From assembly GCA_007118345.1 (NCBI GenBank), contig SKRR01000231.1, positions 1-35,577 on the forward strand: 35,577 nt of DNA, written 5' to 3'. Position 1 is the first letter of the stretch. Each line of letters starts with the position of its first letter. Below the pieces are notes generated by a model. The model did not search any database. It had not been told where the DNA came from and worked only from the letters and a program-made list of their open reading frames with translations. The position numbers and the translations under genes were made by a program. This stretch comes from Microthrixaceae bacterium (GTDB taxonomy: Bacteria > Actinomycetota > Acidimicrobiia > Acidimicrobiales > Microtrichaceae). Shown in pieces: positions 25,122-35,014 of the stretch.

Positions 25122-25133
25122 GCGCCGCGGCGC
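25122..25133. terminator. Palindrome in the 27-base gap between convergent genes
   Basis: GCGCCGCGGCGC is a perfect 12-base palindrome between the metal ABC ATPase and the sigma factor. It might act as a short bidirectional terminator, but has no loop or T-tract. Confidence 0.2.
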
Positions 25134-25144
25134 GGCGATGACGC

Positions 25145-26086
25145 TCAGGCGCCGACGAGCTCCCGGGTGAGATCGCTCGCCGAGGGATCCGTGGTCGTGG
25201 AGATGCGGTCATGGCAGCCGGATGCGTCGGCGATCGCGCTCGCGTACCGCGCGCGCCGACGTTCCACGAGGCCACCGGCCTCGCCGGACGGGGTCCCACC
25301 GTCGTACTGGGCCTCGATGCCCTGACGCAGCATCGCCAGCGCCTCGGTGCGCATCTGCGACACCCGGGACTCGGTCACACCCAGGAACCGTGCGAGCTCC
25401 TGGGACGTGGTCTCCTCGAGGAAGTAGCCCACCACGACCATGCGGTGCCGTTCCGGCAGCAGTGCAACGGCGTCACGCAGATAGGCGTGCAGCTCACGTG
25501 CTTCGAGCTCCTCCGAGGGCTCGAGCAACGCCGGATCGGTGAGCACGTCCACGAGGGTCAGTTCCTCGTCGTCGCTGTCACCGGCGAGCGAGTCGAAGGC
25601 CAGCACGACGCTGCGGAACAGACGGTCGCGCAGACGATCGAGCTCCTCGCGGGTGACCCCCAACGCCGTCGCCGTCTCGGACAGCGACGGCACGCGTCCC
25701 AGCTGATTCGCCAGCTGCTGCTCCACCTGGTCGAGTCGGCGGGCCAGCGCACGGACCGAGCGGGGCGCCCAGTCGGCCGAGCGGACCCCATCGATGATCG
25801 CCCCACGGATGCGCTGCGCGGCGAAACGGTTGAACGGCACGCCACGCGCCTCGTCGTAGCGCTTCGCGGCCTCGACCAGGCCGAGCGCGCCGGCGGTCGC
25901 CAGCTCGTCGCGGTCCACGTGACGGGGGAAGTGCACCGCCACCTGGAACACCACGTGGTTCACCAGCGGAAGGTGTTCCTCGATCAACGCCCGGATCTCG
26001 GCCGGCCCGAGTGGTTCCCGCCGTTCAGGGCGGTCAGCATCGGCGTTCGCCCCGGCCGGTGCCATCACCTGGTTGGTCATCGTCAT
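25145..26086 (-). CDS. RNA polymerase sigma factor, FliA/WhiG (sigma-28) type
   Basis: 313 residues from the ATG at 26086, supported by GGAGGAGAG ~8 bases upstream. Region 2 is HLPLVNHVV through DELATAGALGLVEAAKRYD and FAAQRIRGAIIDGVR, then SADWAPRSVR; region 3 is QLGRVPSLSETATALGV; region 4 is LPERHRMVVVGYFLEE and ARFLGVTESRVSQMR. The IRGAIID and ADWAPRSVR motifs are the FliA/WhiG hallmark, which controls flagella or spore/developmental genes. An unrelated ~45-residue tail follows region 4. No flagellar or anti-sigma gene is nearby, so the regulon is unknown. The long 5' leader and the palindrome over the likely -10 suggest tight control. Confidence 0.88.
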   Translation of the reverse strand: MTMTNQVMAPAGANADADRPERREPLGPAEIRALIEEHLPLVNHVVFQVAVHFPRHVDRDELATAGALGLVEAAKRYDEARGVPFNRFAAQRIRGAIIDGVRSADWAPRSVRALARRLDQVEQQLANQLGRVPSLSETATALGVTREELDRLRDRLFRSVVLAFDSLAGDSDDEELTLVDVLTDPALLEPSEELEARELHAYLRDAVALLPERHRMVVVGYFLEETTSQELARFLGVTESRVSQMRTEALAMLRQGIEAQYDGGTPSGEAGGLVERRRARYASAIADASGCHDRISTTTDPSASDLTRELVGA

Positions 26087-26163
26087 CGTGCTCTCTCCTC
26101 CTGGCCGAACGTCGGCCCGGAGGTCATCGGCACATGAGCGCGCGCGACTTGAGCGATTTCTCG

Positions 26164-26238
26164 AAAAAATCCCCAGCAGGACACGTCCGGACCGCTCACC
26201 GCGGCAGGACGACATCGGATCTCACTCTACGTGAGATC
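26164..26238 (-). promoter_or_regulatory. Sigma-factor promoter with palindromic operator and AT-rich leader
   Basis: An inverted repeat (GATCTCAC at 26218-26225 and GTGAGATC at 26231-26238, 5-base centre) covers TAGAGT (26229..26224, minus), a good -10 for the sigma gene. A protein bound there would block transcription. A second ACGTGAGAT copy (26273-26281) is 44 bases upstream. In the ~130-base leader, a run of six A's (26164-26169; TTTTTT on the transcript strand) is striking in this GC-rich DNA; a 3-4-bp weak stem precedes it, so attenuation is only a guess. Confidence 0.45.
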
Positions 26239-26284
26239 AATCGGGTGCCGGCCCGGCGAACTTGAGCACGGAACGTGAGATTTA

Positions 26285-26307
26285 CCGGATCGCCAACAGC
26301 GATCCGG
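26285..26307 (-). terminator. Terminator hairpin after the Rossmann oxidoreductase gene
   Basis: CCGGATCGC (26285-26293) and GCGATCCGG (26299-26307) form a perfect 9-bp stem with a 5-base loop, starting one base after the oxidoreductase stop codon. On the transcript it is followed by UAAA, so it is a good terminator although without a long U-tract. Confidence 0.6.
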
Positions 26308-26308
26308 C

Positions 26309-27373
26309 TCAGCCGCGCGACGGCCCCATGTCGTCGACATCCAGCGAATGCGCGCCCTCGAACGCAGCGGCCCGAACCCCTCTGCGGGCGAGCTCGCGGA
26401 GCATGTCCAACGCCCCGCCCACCGATGCGAGCCCGTGGGCGCCGGGACGGCGATCTCCACCGAGCACCCGCAGCGCTGCCACGGCCGCCACCGCCGCCGC
26501 CGCGACCGCAGGGCGATCGAGAGCACCGTAGATCGCGGTGTGTCGTTCGCCGTCCCGCACACCGCGGACCTCGACCCGGATCGCCCCCGGTCCACCCTCG
26601 GTGGGTGGCGGCAGGAGCACGGGGAACGGCGCGAGCGCTCGATCCCGGCGGGTCGCGGCCAAGCGCGCGGTGACCCGCGCTGCGGTGGGGAACGCCGGGA
26701 CGAGCACCAGTGGCTCGGCCAGGTCCGCCCGGTAGCAGTCCCGGCCGCCGATCGGATCCGGGAACCAGACCAGCTCGCGTCCGGAGAACCCTGCCCTGCG
26801 CACCCATGCGCCGTCCCGCCGGTCGAGCGCCGTGCCCCGAAGGGCCCGGAGCCGCTGACGAGCACAGGCAGGACCGGCCGCGCCGTCGCGCGCCACATGG
26901 AGCTCGTCGACCCGATCGAACAACGTCGCCGCATGGGCCGCCAACAAGCAGCTCCAGCCCGGTGACATGGCGGCACCCACCACCAGCGCAGCGTCGGAAC
27001 GGACGGCGGTGTCGTGCAGCCCCAGCAGGGAACTCACCACGTCGGGCGCGTCCGCGGTGCTGACCACGTCGCGGCCATGACGAAGCTGCTCGGTGACCAC
27101 GTCGAGCTGATCGTCGGATGCGCGCGTGACCACCACGGTGCCCACGTCGTGGGGCAGCGCTCGATCACCCGTGCGCACCTCGACCGCGTCGCCGAACGAC
27201 GATCTGAGCTGGTCGGCACGGTCGGGTCGACGGGTGACGAGGATCGGCCGCGTCGGGGCGGGCCCAGCGCCGAGGCCCCCGAGTGGCGACAGCAGCTCCC
27301 GGATCGCGCGGACTCCGACGATGCCCGCACCGATCACGGCCACCCGACGAGTCGGCGGCGTCGGCGCGCTCAT
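26309..27373 (-). CDS. Saccharopine-dehydrogenase-like Rossmann oxidoreductase
   Basis: 354 residues, ATG at 27373 overlapping the stop of the upstream small gene. The N-terminal VAVIGAGIVGVRAIREL is a NAD(P)-binding GxGxxG fold, and the DVVSTADAPDVVSSLLGLH segment is typical of the saccharopine-dehydrogenase-like NADP-binding group. The C-terminal half (~160-354), with GGRDCYRADLAEPL and VRGVRDGERHTAIYG, is the usual large substrate domain of these proteins. Members act on amino acids, polyamines or lipids (for example trans-acting enoyl reductases in mycobacteria); no substrate is assigned. The strong terminator after the gene isolates it from the sigma factor. Confidence 0.75.
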   Translation of the reverse strand: MSAPTPPTRRVAVIGAGIVGVRAIRELLSPLGGLGAGPAPTRPILVTRRPDRADQLRSSFGDAVEVRTGDRALPHDVGTVVVTRASDDQLDVVTEQLRHGRDVVSTADAPDVVSSLLGLHDTAVRSDAALVVGAAMSPGWSCLLAAHAATLFDRVDELHVARDGAAGPACARQRLRALRGTALDRRDGAWVRRAGFSGRELVWFPDPIGGRDCYRADLAEPLVLVPAFPTAARVTARLAATRRDRALAPFPVLLPPPTEGGPGAIRVEVRGVRDGERHTAIYGALDRPAVAAAAVAAVAALRVLGGDRRPGAHGLASVGGALDMLRELARRGVRAAAFEGAHSLDVDDMGPSRG

Positions 27374-27507
27374 CGAAGCTCGGGGCCCCGGAGCTCGCGC
27401 CAGCCGCCGTGTTCGGTCGGGGTCCGGTCGGCGCCGAGGAGCCGCAGGATCGCTCCGACCAGAGCGCCCAGCCCGACGGCGACCAGAGCTCGTCGCAGTC
27501 CACGCAT
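27370..27507 (-). CDS. 45-residue membrane peptide coupled to the oxidoreductase
   Basis: ATG at 27507 with GGAGG (27519..27515) 7 bases upstream, and a stop overlapping the oxidoreductase ATG (ATGA). The peptide has a basic start (MRGLRRA), one hydrophobic helix (LVAVGLGALVGAILRLL) and a short polar tail. It is too short for a known enzyme; the good ribosome site and coupling argue it is a real gene and a membrane partner or anchor of the oxidoreductase (inference). It starts just after tRNA-Ile. Confidence 0.6.
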   Translation of the reverse strand: MRGLRRALVAVGLGALVGAILRLLGADRTPTEHGGWRELRGPELR

Positions 27508-27534
27508 CGGGGTTCCTCCACAGACGTCGGTGCG

Positions 27535-27608
<74 letters not shown>

Positions 27609-27616
27609 GCTCGGCG

Positions 27617-27638
27617 GTCCGGCACCGTGGCCCCGGAC
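27617..27638 (-). terminator. Hairpin between DUF3566 gene and tRNA-Ile
   Basis: GTCCGG (27617-27622) and CCGGAC (27633-27638) form a 6-bp stem with a 10-base loop in the 44-base gap. It could end the gyrase transcript or mark tRNA processing. No T-tract; an alternative CACCGT/ACGGTG pairing exists. Confidence 0.3.
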
Positions 27639-27652
27639 AACGGTGCGACAGA

Positions 27653-28402
27653 CTACCCGACGTCGCGACGGGGATTCGATTCGGACACCGGTCTGGCGGT
27701 CTCCTCCTCGATCACCGACACCCAGACGCCGCCGATGATGTCGCTCACCAGGTTGAAGACCAACGAGGCGACGACGGTCGCGGCGGTGAACGCCAGCGAG
27801 AGCAGCAACGTGATCAGCGCGAACTGACGGAAGAGGACGTCGCCTTCGAGGCTCCATTCCTGCAGCGACAGCGACGAGTTCACGAAGCTCTCGACGCTCT
27901 CGACCGTTCCTGCGTTCCTGGCGACCGTCCAGAGCACCACCGAGGCGATGACGAGGATCAGCCACATGCACAACGACACCAGCAACGACAGCTTCAACAT
28001 CGACCAGGGGTCGACGTGTCGGATCAGGCGGCGCACCTTGCGGGCCTCGAAGCGCTGCCGGCGGTACCCGAGGGTTCGCCGGGCGGTCGATGATCCGTCG
28101 TCGTCGGTGCTCTGCGGAGGAGCTGCTCGTGTGGGGGCGGCACCCCGTTGCCCGGATGGTCCCGGTCGCGGCTCACCAGCGCCCTTCGACGTGTCCGTCC
28201 GAGGCCGCTGACCGGCCGGCCGCTGCTGTTGCGGACGCGCGGCGCCGGGTCCGCGGCTTCGCGCTGGCGGGTCGCTCCCGACACGTTCATCACCATCGCT
28301 CGCCCGAGCACCACCACGGACCGGTTCGGCGCGTGCGGTGTCGGCATCCTCGGAGCCGCCGTCGCCGGCGATCCGCTCGCCCGCTGGTGGCGTGGTCGTC
28401 AC
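27653..28402 (-). CDS. DUF3566 transmembrane protein
   Basis: 249 residues from GTG 28402 (GTG 28426 is possible). Residues 1-~105 are a disordered Pro/Gly/Arg/Gln-rich tail. Residues 110-130 are basic (YRRQRFEARKVRRLIRHVDPWS), followed by two membrane helices (~135-160 and ~195-215) and DIIGGVWVSVIEE, which define DUF3566. In mycobacteria the gene in this position (Rv0007, cwsA-adjacent region) is a membrane protein linked to cell division and envelope, and the order gyrA-DUF3566-tRNA-Ile is conserved. Exact role unknown. TAGGAT ends 7 bases before the GTG; it could be a -10 or, through its AGGA, a ribosome site. It follows the TadE-like gene by 16 bases. Confidence 0.87.
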   Translation of the reverse strand: MTTTPPAGERIAGDGGSEDADTARAEPVRGGARASDGDERVGSDPPARSRGPGAARPQQQRPAGQRPRTDTSKGAGEPRPGPSGQRGAAPTRAAPPQSTDDDGSSTARRTLGYRRQRFEARKVRRLIRHVDPWSMLKLSLLVSLCMWLILVIASVVLWTVARNAGTVESVESFVNSSLSLQEWSLEGDVLFRQFALITLLLSLAFTAATVVASLVFNLVSDIIGGVWVSVIEEETARPVSESNPRRDVG

Positions 28403-28418
28403 CCGAGCGATCCTACCG

Positions 28419-28775
28419 TCACCCACCGACGAGGTCGCGGTGGCCGCCGTCTTCCACCCTCACGGCGCGTGCCGCAGCGACCCGTGAGAGTTCGTCCCGT
28501 CGGACGGTCACCTGTACGCCCTCGGCGTCGAACACCACCAGATCGACGAGCACACCACCTGAGGACCCGGCCACCTGTTCCGCTGCGGGTCGCCCGCCGC
28601 CGACCGCGGCGAGTGCGGTGACGTCCGCGATCGCCTCGGTCCGTGCAGCAGCGTGGGCGGCGTCACCCAGGCGTGCCAGGCCGGTGAGGACCCCGGCCAC
28701 GAGCACGATGAGCCCGAACGTCAGCAGCGTCACCGACCCCGACTGACCCCGGTGCTGCTGGACGGCAGCGGTCAT
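28419..28775 (-). CDS. TadE/TadG-like (Rv3654c-type) membrane protein
   Basis: 118 residues. ATG at 28775 overlaps the gyrA stop by four bases (ATGA), so it is translated from the gyrA mRNA. The N terminus, [24 protein letters not shown], then [25 protein letters not shown], is the signal of TadE-type pseudopilins: polar leader with Gly-Ser, one hydrophobic helix, then an Ala-rich amphipathic helix with Ala/Asp repeats. This resembles Rv3654c-like proteins normally encoded in Flp/Tad pilus clusters. The C-terminal ~50 residues are polar and without recognised motif. No Tad secretion ATPase or other pilus gene is in the window, so its location is puzzling. Confidence 0.7.
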   Translation of the reverse strand: MTAAVQQHRGQSGSVTLLTFGLIVLVAGVLTGLARLGDAAHAAARTEAIADVTALAAVGGGRPAAEQVAGSSGGVLVDLVVFDAEGVQVTVRRDELSRVAAARAVRVEDGGHRDLVGG

Positions 28776-31399
28776 TCCGCTGGAGGCGCTCCGTCGCCAT
28801 CGCCGTCGCCAACGACCAGCGCGGCGACGTCGGCCGCGTCGTCGCCAGTCTCAGCCTCGGCGGGAACGCGCGCGACCGCGGCCACCTTCGCACCCTCGTC
28901 GAGGTTCATCACCCGTACACCGGTGGCCGACCGGCTCTGCACCGACACACTGCCGGCCCCCGTGCGGATGACCACCCCGGCATCGTTGACGAGGAGCAGG
29001 TCGTCGGTCGTTCCGACCAGCAGCCCGGTGACGATCCGGCCGCGCGCCTCGTGGATCCGGTGGGCCCGGACGCCCTGGCCACCGCGCCCCTGACGACCGA
29101 ACTCGTCGACATCGGTGCGTTTCCCATAGCCGGCATCGGTGACGGTGAGCAGCCGGACGTCGTCGGTGACGGCGTCGGCGCCGACGACCCGGTCCCCTGC
29201 GCGCAGCTTCATGCCACGAACGCCGCCTGCATTGCGCCCCATGGGTCGCACGTCGGTCTCCGAGAAGCGGATCCCCTGGCCAGCCTCGGACACCAGGAGG
29301 ATGTCGTCGTCACCGGAGGTGGGGATGACGCGCACGAGCTCGTCGCCGTCCCGGAGGTTGACCGCGATGAGCCCCATCTGGCGCGAGTTGTCGTAGGCGT
29401 TGAAGGTCGTCTTCTTGACGACGCCCTTTCGGGTCACGAAGAACAGGTACCGGTGCGTCTCGTAGTCACGGGTGTCGATGATCGTCTGGATCCGCTCCTC
29501 GGGTTGCAGTGGGAGGAGGTTCACCAGGGCGAGGCCCTGGGCGGTCCGGTCGCGCATCGGGATCCGGTGGGCCTTGAGGCGGTACACGCGGCCCTGGTTC
29601 GAGAAGAACAGGAGGTACGCGTGCGCCGAGGTGTGGATCAGGTCGGTGACGAAGTCCTCGTCCTTCAGACGGGCACCAGCGATGCCACGACCGCCACGAC
29701 CCTGTGTGCGGAAGGCGTCAGCCGACACCGTCTTGACGTAACCACGGGAGGTCATGACGACGACCAGCTCCTCGTCGTCGATCAGATCCTCGATGTCGAG
29801 GTCGCCGTCGTCGTGCTCGATGGAGGTGCGACGATCGGTCGCGAACTCGTCACGGATCTCGCTCAACTCCTCCCTGATGACGGCGCGCAACTTGGCGTCG
29901 TCGGAGAGGATGGCCTCGAGCTCCGCGATGGTCGCCCTCAGGCCCGACATCTCGTCCTCGAGACGTTCGCGGCCCAGCCTGGTGAGCGTCGACAGGCGCA
30001 TGTCGACGATCTCGGTGGCCTGCAGCTCCGAGAAAACGAATTGCTCCTGTTGCAACGTGGGGATCGCCGAGGCGCCGACGGCGGACGCCCGGATCGCAGC
30101 GATGATCTCGTCGATGAGATCGAGCGCGCGGAGGAAACCCTCGACGATGTGGGCGCGCCGACGTGCCTTGTCCAGGCGGTACTGCGAGCGACGTGTGATG
30201 ACTTCGATCTGGTGGGCCACGTAGTGGACCAGGGCCTCACGGAGGTTCAGGGTGCGCGGGATCCCGTCGACCAGCGCCACGAAGTTCACCGAGAAGGTCG
30301 TCTGCAGCGGTGTGTGCTTGAACAAGTTGTTCAACAACACGTTGGCCGGTGCGTCCCTCTTCAACTCGATCACCAACCGGGTCTGGCCGCGTGAACGCTC
30401 GTTGCGCAGCTCCCGGACACCCTCGAGCACCTTGGCGTTGGCGAGCTCGGCGATCTTCTCCTCGATCGATTCCACCGACGTCTGGTAGGGGATCTCGGTC
30501 ACCACGATCCGGTCGCCCCGCGGACCTTCTTCGATCTCTGCGGTCGCGCGCATCTTGATCGAGCCACGACCCGTCCGGAAGGCGGAGCGCAGCCCGGCCT
30601 GCCCCATGATCTGCGCGCCCGTCGGGAAGTCGGGGCCCTTCACGAACTCCATGAGCTCGTCAGGTGTCGCGTCGGGATGCTCCAGCAGGTGCACCGTCGC
30701 GTCGATGACCTCGCCGAGGTTGTGGGGCGGGATGTTGGTCGCCATCCCCACCGCGATGCCCTGACTGCCGTTGACGAGGAGGTTCGGGAACCGGCCCGGA
30801 AGCACGGTGGGTTCGTCGTTCGACCCGTCGAAGTTCGACTGGAAGTCGACGGTCTCCTCGTCGATGTCCGCGAGCATCCGCATGGCCAGCGACGTGAGGC
30901 GGCACTCGGTGTACCGGTACGCAGCTGGCGGGTCCGACGGCGAACCGAAGTTCCCGTGGGGATCGACCAGGGGGTGTCGGAGCGAGAAGTCCTGTCCCAT
31001 CCGGACCAGCGCGTCGTAGACGGACTGGTCGCCGTGCGGGTGGTACTTCCCGAGCACGTCCCCCACGACCGTCGCACACTTCTTGTGGTTGCGGTCGGGA
31101 CGGAGGCCGGCCTCGTGCATGGCCCAGAGGATCCGACGGTGCACCGGCTTGAGCCCGTCCCGGACGTCGGGCAGCGCACGAGCGACGATGACCGACATCG
31201 CATAGTCCAGGAACGACTGCTCCATCTCGGCCTGGATCTCGATGGGTTCGATGGAACCCGAGATGGGCACGACTCCCTCGGTGGCCCCGGCAGCGACCAG
31301 CGCGCCGTCCACGTCGGGCAGGGCGCCCGCCGGGGACCCGGAGTCGTCGCCGGCGCCGGTCGGCTCGTCGGGATCGGTGGGTGGTTGCTCATCACTCAT
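28772..31399 (-). CDS. gyrA: DNA gyrase subunit A
   Basis: 875 residues. An acidic ~45-residue N-terminal extension precedes the standard start ([38 protein letters not shown], seen in overlapping parts). The active-site Tyr163 is in AAYRYTEC, and the C-terminal domain has the GyrA-box QGRGGRG. It wraps DNA and, with GyrB, introduces negative supercoils using ATP. In the quinolone region the sequence is [10 protein letters not shown]: Gln125 stands where E. coli has Ser83 and M. tuberculosis Ala90, while Asp129 (E. coli Asp87) is kept. It follows gyrB by 72 bases; the start ATG has only a weak ribosome site. Confidence 0.98.
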   Translation of the reverse strand: MSDEQPPTDPDEPTGAGDDSGSPAGALPDVDGALVAAGATEGVVPISGSIEPIEIQAEMEQSFLDYAMSVIVARALPDVRDGLKPVHRRILWAMHEAGLRPDRNHKKCATVVGDVLGKYHPHGDQSVYDALVRMGQDFSLRHPLVDPHGNFGSPSDPPAAYRYTECRLTSLAMRMLADIDEETVDFQSNFDGSNDEPTVLPGRFPNLLVNGSQGIAVGMATNIPPHNLGEVIDATVHLLEHPDATPDELMEFVKGPDFPTGAQIMGQAGLRSAFRTGRGSIKMRATAEIEEGPRGDRIVVTEIPYQTSVESIEEKIAELANAKVLEGVRELRNERSRGQTRLVIELKRDAPANVLLNNLFKHTPLQTTFSVNFVALVDGIPRTLNLREALVHYVAHQIEVITRRSQYRLDKARRRAHIVEGFLRALDLIDEIIAAIRASAVGASAIPTLQQEQFVFSELQATEIVDMRLSTLTRLGRERLEDEMSGLRATIAELEAILSDDAKLRAVIREELSEIRDEFATDRRTSIEHDDGDLDIEDLIDDEELVVVMTSRGYVKTVSADAFRTQGRGGRGIAGARLKDEDFVTDLIHTSAHAYLLFFSNQGRVYRLKAHRIPMRDRTAQGLALVNLLPLQPEERIQTIIDTRDYETHRYLFFVTRKGVVKKTTFNAYDNSRQMGLIAVNLRDGDELVRVIPTSGDDDILLVSEAGQGIRFSETDVRPMGRNAGGVRGMKLRAGDRVVGADAVTDDVRLLTVTDAGYGKRTDVDEFGRQGRGGQGVRAHRIHEARGRIVTGLLVGTTDDLLLVNDAGVVIRTGAGSVSVQSRSATGVRVMNLDEGAKVAAVARVPAEAETGDDAADVAALVVGDGDGDGAPPAE

Positions 31400-31471
31400 G
31401 TCGGCTCGCTGTGGTCAGGGTGGCCTCTGCGGCTCGGAGGAGCGCCACCGGGTGTCGGGAGATCCGCGTCG

Positions 31472-33571
<2,100 letters not shown>

Positions 33572-33596
33572 TCAACCGGGTGATGGAGCCCGGGTC

Positions 33597-33932
33597 TCAC
33601 CGGAGGTGTGACGCAGCTCCGACCTTCACCACGACGGTGTGCACCATGCCCTCCCCCACGACCGACGCCACCGCCGTCGCCAGGTCCGCCGCGCTCCATC
33701 GCAGCTGCTCCGCCGTGGCGGGATCGGAGGTCGAGACGGTGAGTTCTCCGTTGCGGATCGCCGTGGGCAGCGACCGTGTTGCGAGTGGTGCGCCCACGAG
33801 TGCGGGCCAGTGCCGTTCGACCTCGGCCAGCACATCCGGTCGTGCCAGACCGAGCCGCTGGTGCAGGTTCCGCAACGAGTCATCGACGGAGCGGACGCTC
33901 TCGTCGGCGTTGCGGAGCGGCTCCCAGGTCAC
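33597..33932 (-). CDS. dciA: DUF721/DciA-family protein
   Basis: 111 residues from a GTG overlapping the recF stop (GTGA). LGLARPDVLAEVERHWPALVGAPLATRSLP followed by LTVSTSDPATAEQLRW is the DUF721 (DciA) core: Trp in the VLAEVERHWPALVG helix is the hallmark of this helicase-operator family. DciA proteins interact with the replicative helicase DnaB in bacteria without DnaC, and lie between recF and gyrB in actinobacteria (Rv0004). This copy is short compared with the ~187-residue M. tuberculosis protein, lacking the N-terminal extension. It is separated from gyrB by ~170 bases. Confidence 0.88.
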   Translation of the reverse strand: MTWEPLRNADESVRSVDDSLRNLHQRLGLARPDVLAEVERHWPALVGAPLATRSLPTAIRNGELTVSTSDPATAEQLRWSAADLATAVASVVGEGMVHTVVVKVGAASHLR

Positions 33933-35008
33933 ACCTCGACGATAGTGCCGGGCCGGACCTCGAGGATCTGATCGGCCTCCACCCCCGTCGGGAGACCGGT
34001 GGCGCTCGACAGCAACGTCTGGCCCGGCGGCAGCGACGCCAACAACGCAGCGGACCGCTCCGGGTCCAACTCCGACACAACGTCGTCGAGCAGGAGCACC
34101 GGTGGGGCACCGGTCGTCTGGTCGACCAGACGATGTGACGCGAGTCGGAGCCCCAGCGCGATGCATCGTTGTTCGCCCTGTGACGCATGGGTTCTCGCAG
34201 GGAGGCCCTCCAACGACACGAAGAGGTCGTCACGGTGAGGACCAACCAGCGTGACGCCGCGACGCAGTTCGTCCTCGCGCACCCGTTGCAGCGAAGCCGC
34301 GAGCCCATCCTCCCGCCAAGGAGCTTGGTATTCCAGGTGCACATGGTGCTCGATCCCCGCGACGTCGCGATACGCATCGCTGACCAGCGGGAGCAGTTGC
34401 GACACCGCTTCGGTCCGCCGTGCGACCAACTGCTCGCCCGCGGTCACGAGCTTCGTGTCCCACACCTCCAAGGTCATCGCAGCTGCGTCGTCCAGCTTCC
34501 CCCGCGTCTGCTTGAGCAGCGCGTTGCGCTGCCGCAACGCGCGTTCGTACTCCGCACGCACGGCGTCTTGCCGGGGATCGAGCGACACCACCAGACGATC
34601 GAGGAACGACCTGCGGGCAGAGGGACCGGCCTTCAGCAGCTGCAGGTCGTCGGGTGAGAAGATCGTCACGCGCAGCGCGCCCAGGAGCTCGCTCGTGCGC
34701 GCCAACCGCTGACGGTTCAACAGGACCCGGTTCCGGCCGTTGGGTCTGAGCTCACACTCGATCAGCTGCTCCCGACCCGCCTCGGTCACCTCGCCACGAA
34801 CGATGCCCCGATCAGCGCCGGCGCGGACCAGCGCGTCGGTCGGAGCACCCCGGAAGGACTCGAGCAACGCCAGGTACGCGACCGCCTCGAGCAGGTTCGT
34901 CTTGCCGACCCCGTTCGGGCCGAGCACGGCGCAGAGTCCGCTGGTCAATTCGAGGTCGACGAACTCGTAGGACCGGATGTCGGTCAGCCAGAGGTGACGG
35001 AGCTGCAC
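33929..35008 (-). CDS. recF: DNA replication and repair protein RecF
   Basis: 359 residues, GTG start 6 bases after the dnaN stop. Walker A GPNGVGKTN is at 30-38; the signature region SQGEQRCIALGLRLA and Walker B VLLLDDVVSELDP are in the last third. The N-terminal LRHLWLTDIRSYEFVDLEL is the typical RecF start. It is an SMC-like ATPase that loads RecA at gapped DNA together with RecO/RecR. The dnaN-recF-DUF721-gyrB order is conserved, and its translation overlaps dciA. Confidence 0.97.
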   Translation of the reverse strand: MQLRHLWLTDIRSYEFVDLELTSGLCAVLGPNGVGKTNLLEAVAYLALLESFRGAPTDALVRAGADRGIVRGEVTEAGREQLIECELRPNGRNRVLLNRQRLARTSELLGALRVTIFSPDDLQLLKAGPSARRSFLDRLVVSLDPRQDAVRAEYERALRQRNALLKQTRGKLDDAAAMTLEVWDTKLVTAGEQLVARRTEAVSQLLPLVSDAYRDVAGIEHHVHLEYQAPWREDGLAASLQRVREDELRRGVTLVGPHRDDLFVSLEGLPARTHASQGEQRCIALGLRLASHRLVDQTTGAPPVLLLDDVVSELDPERSAALLASLPPGQTLLSSATGLPTGVEADQILEVRPGTIVEV

Positions 35009-35014
35009 CCTGGG

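Noticed and set aside
26258-26284. Possible FliA-type promoter starting TAAA before the sigma gene
   Set aside because: The -10 part at the right spacing (TCAAGTTC) does not match GCCGATAA.
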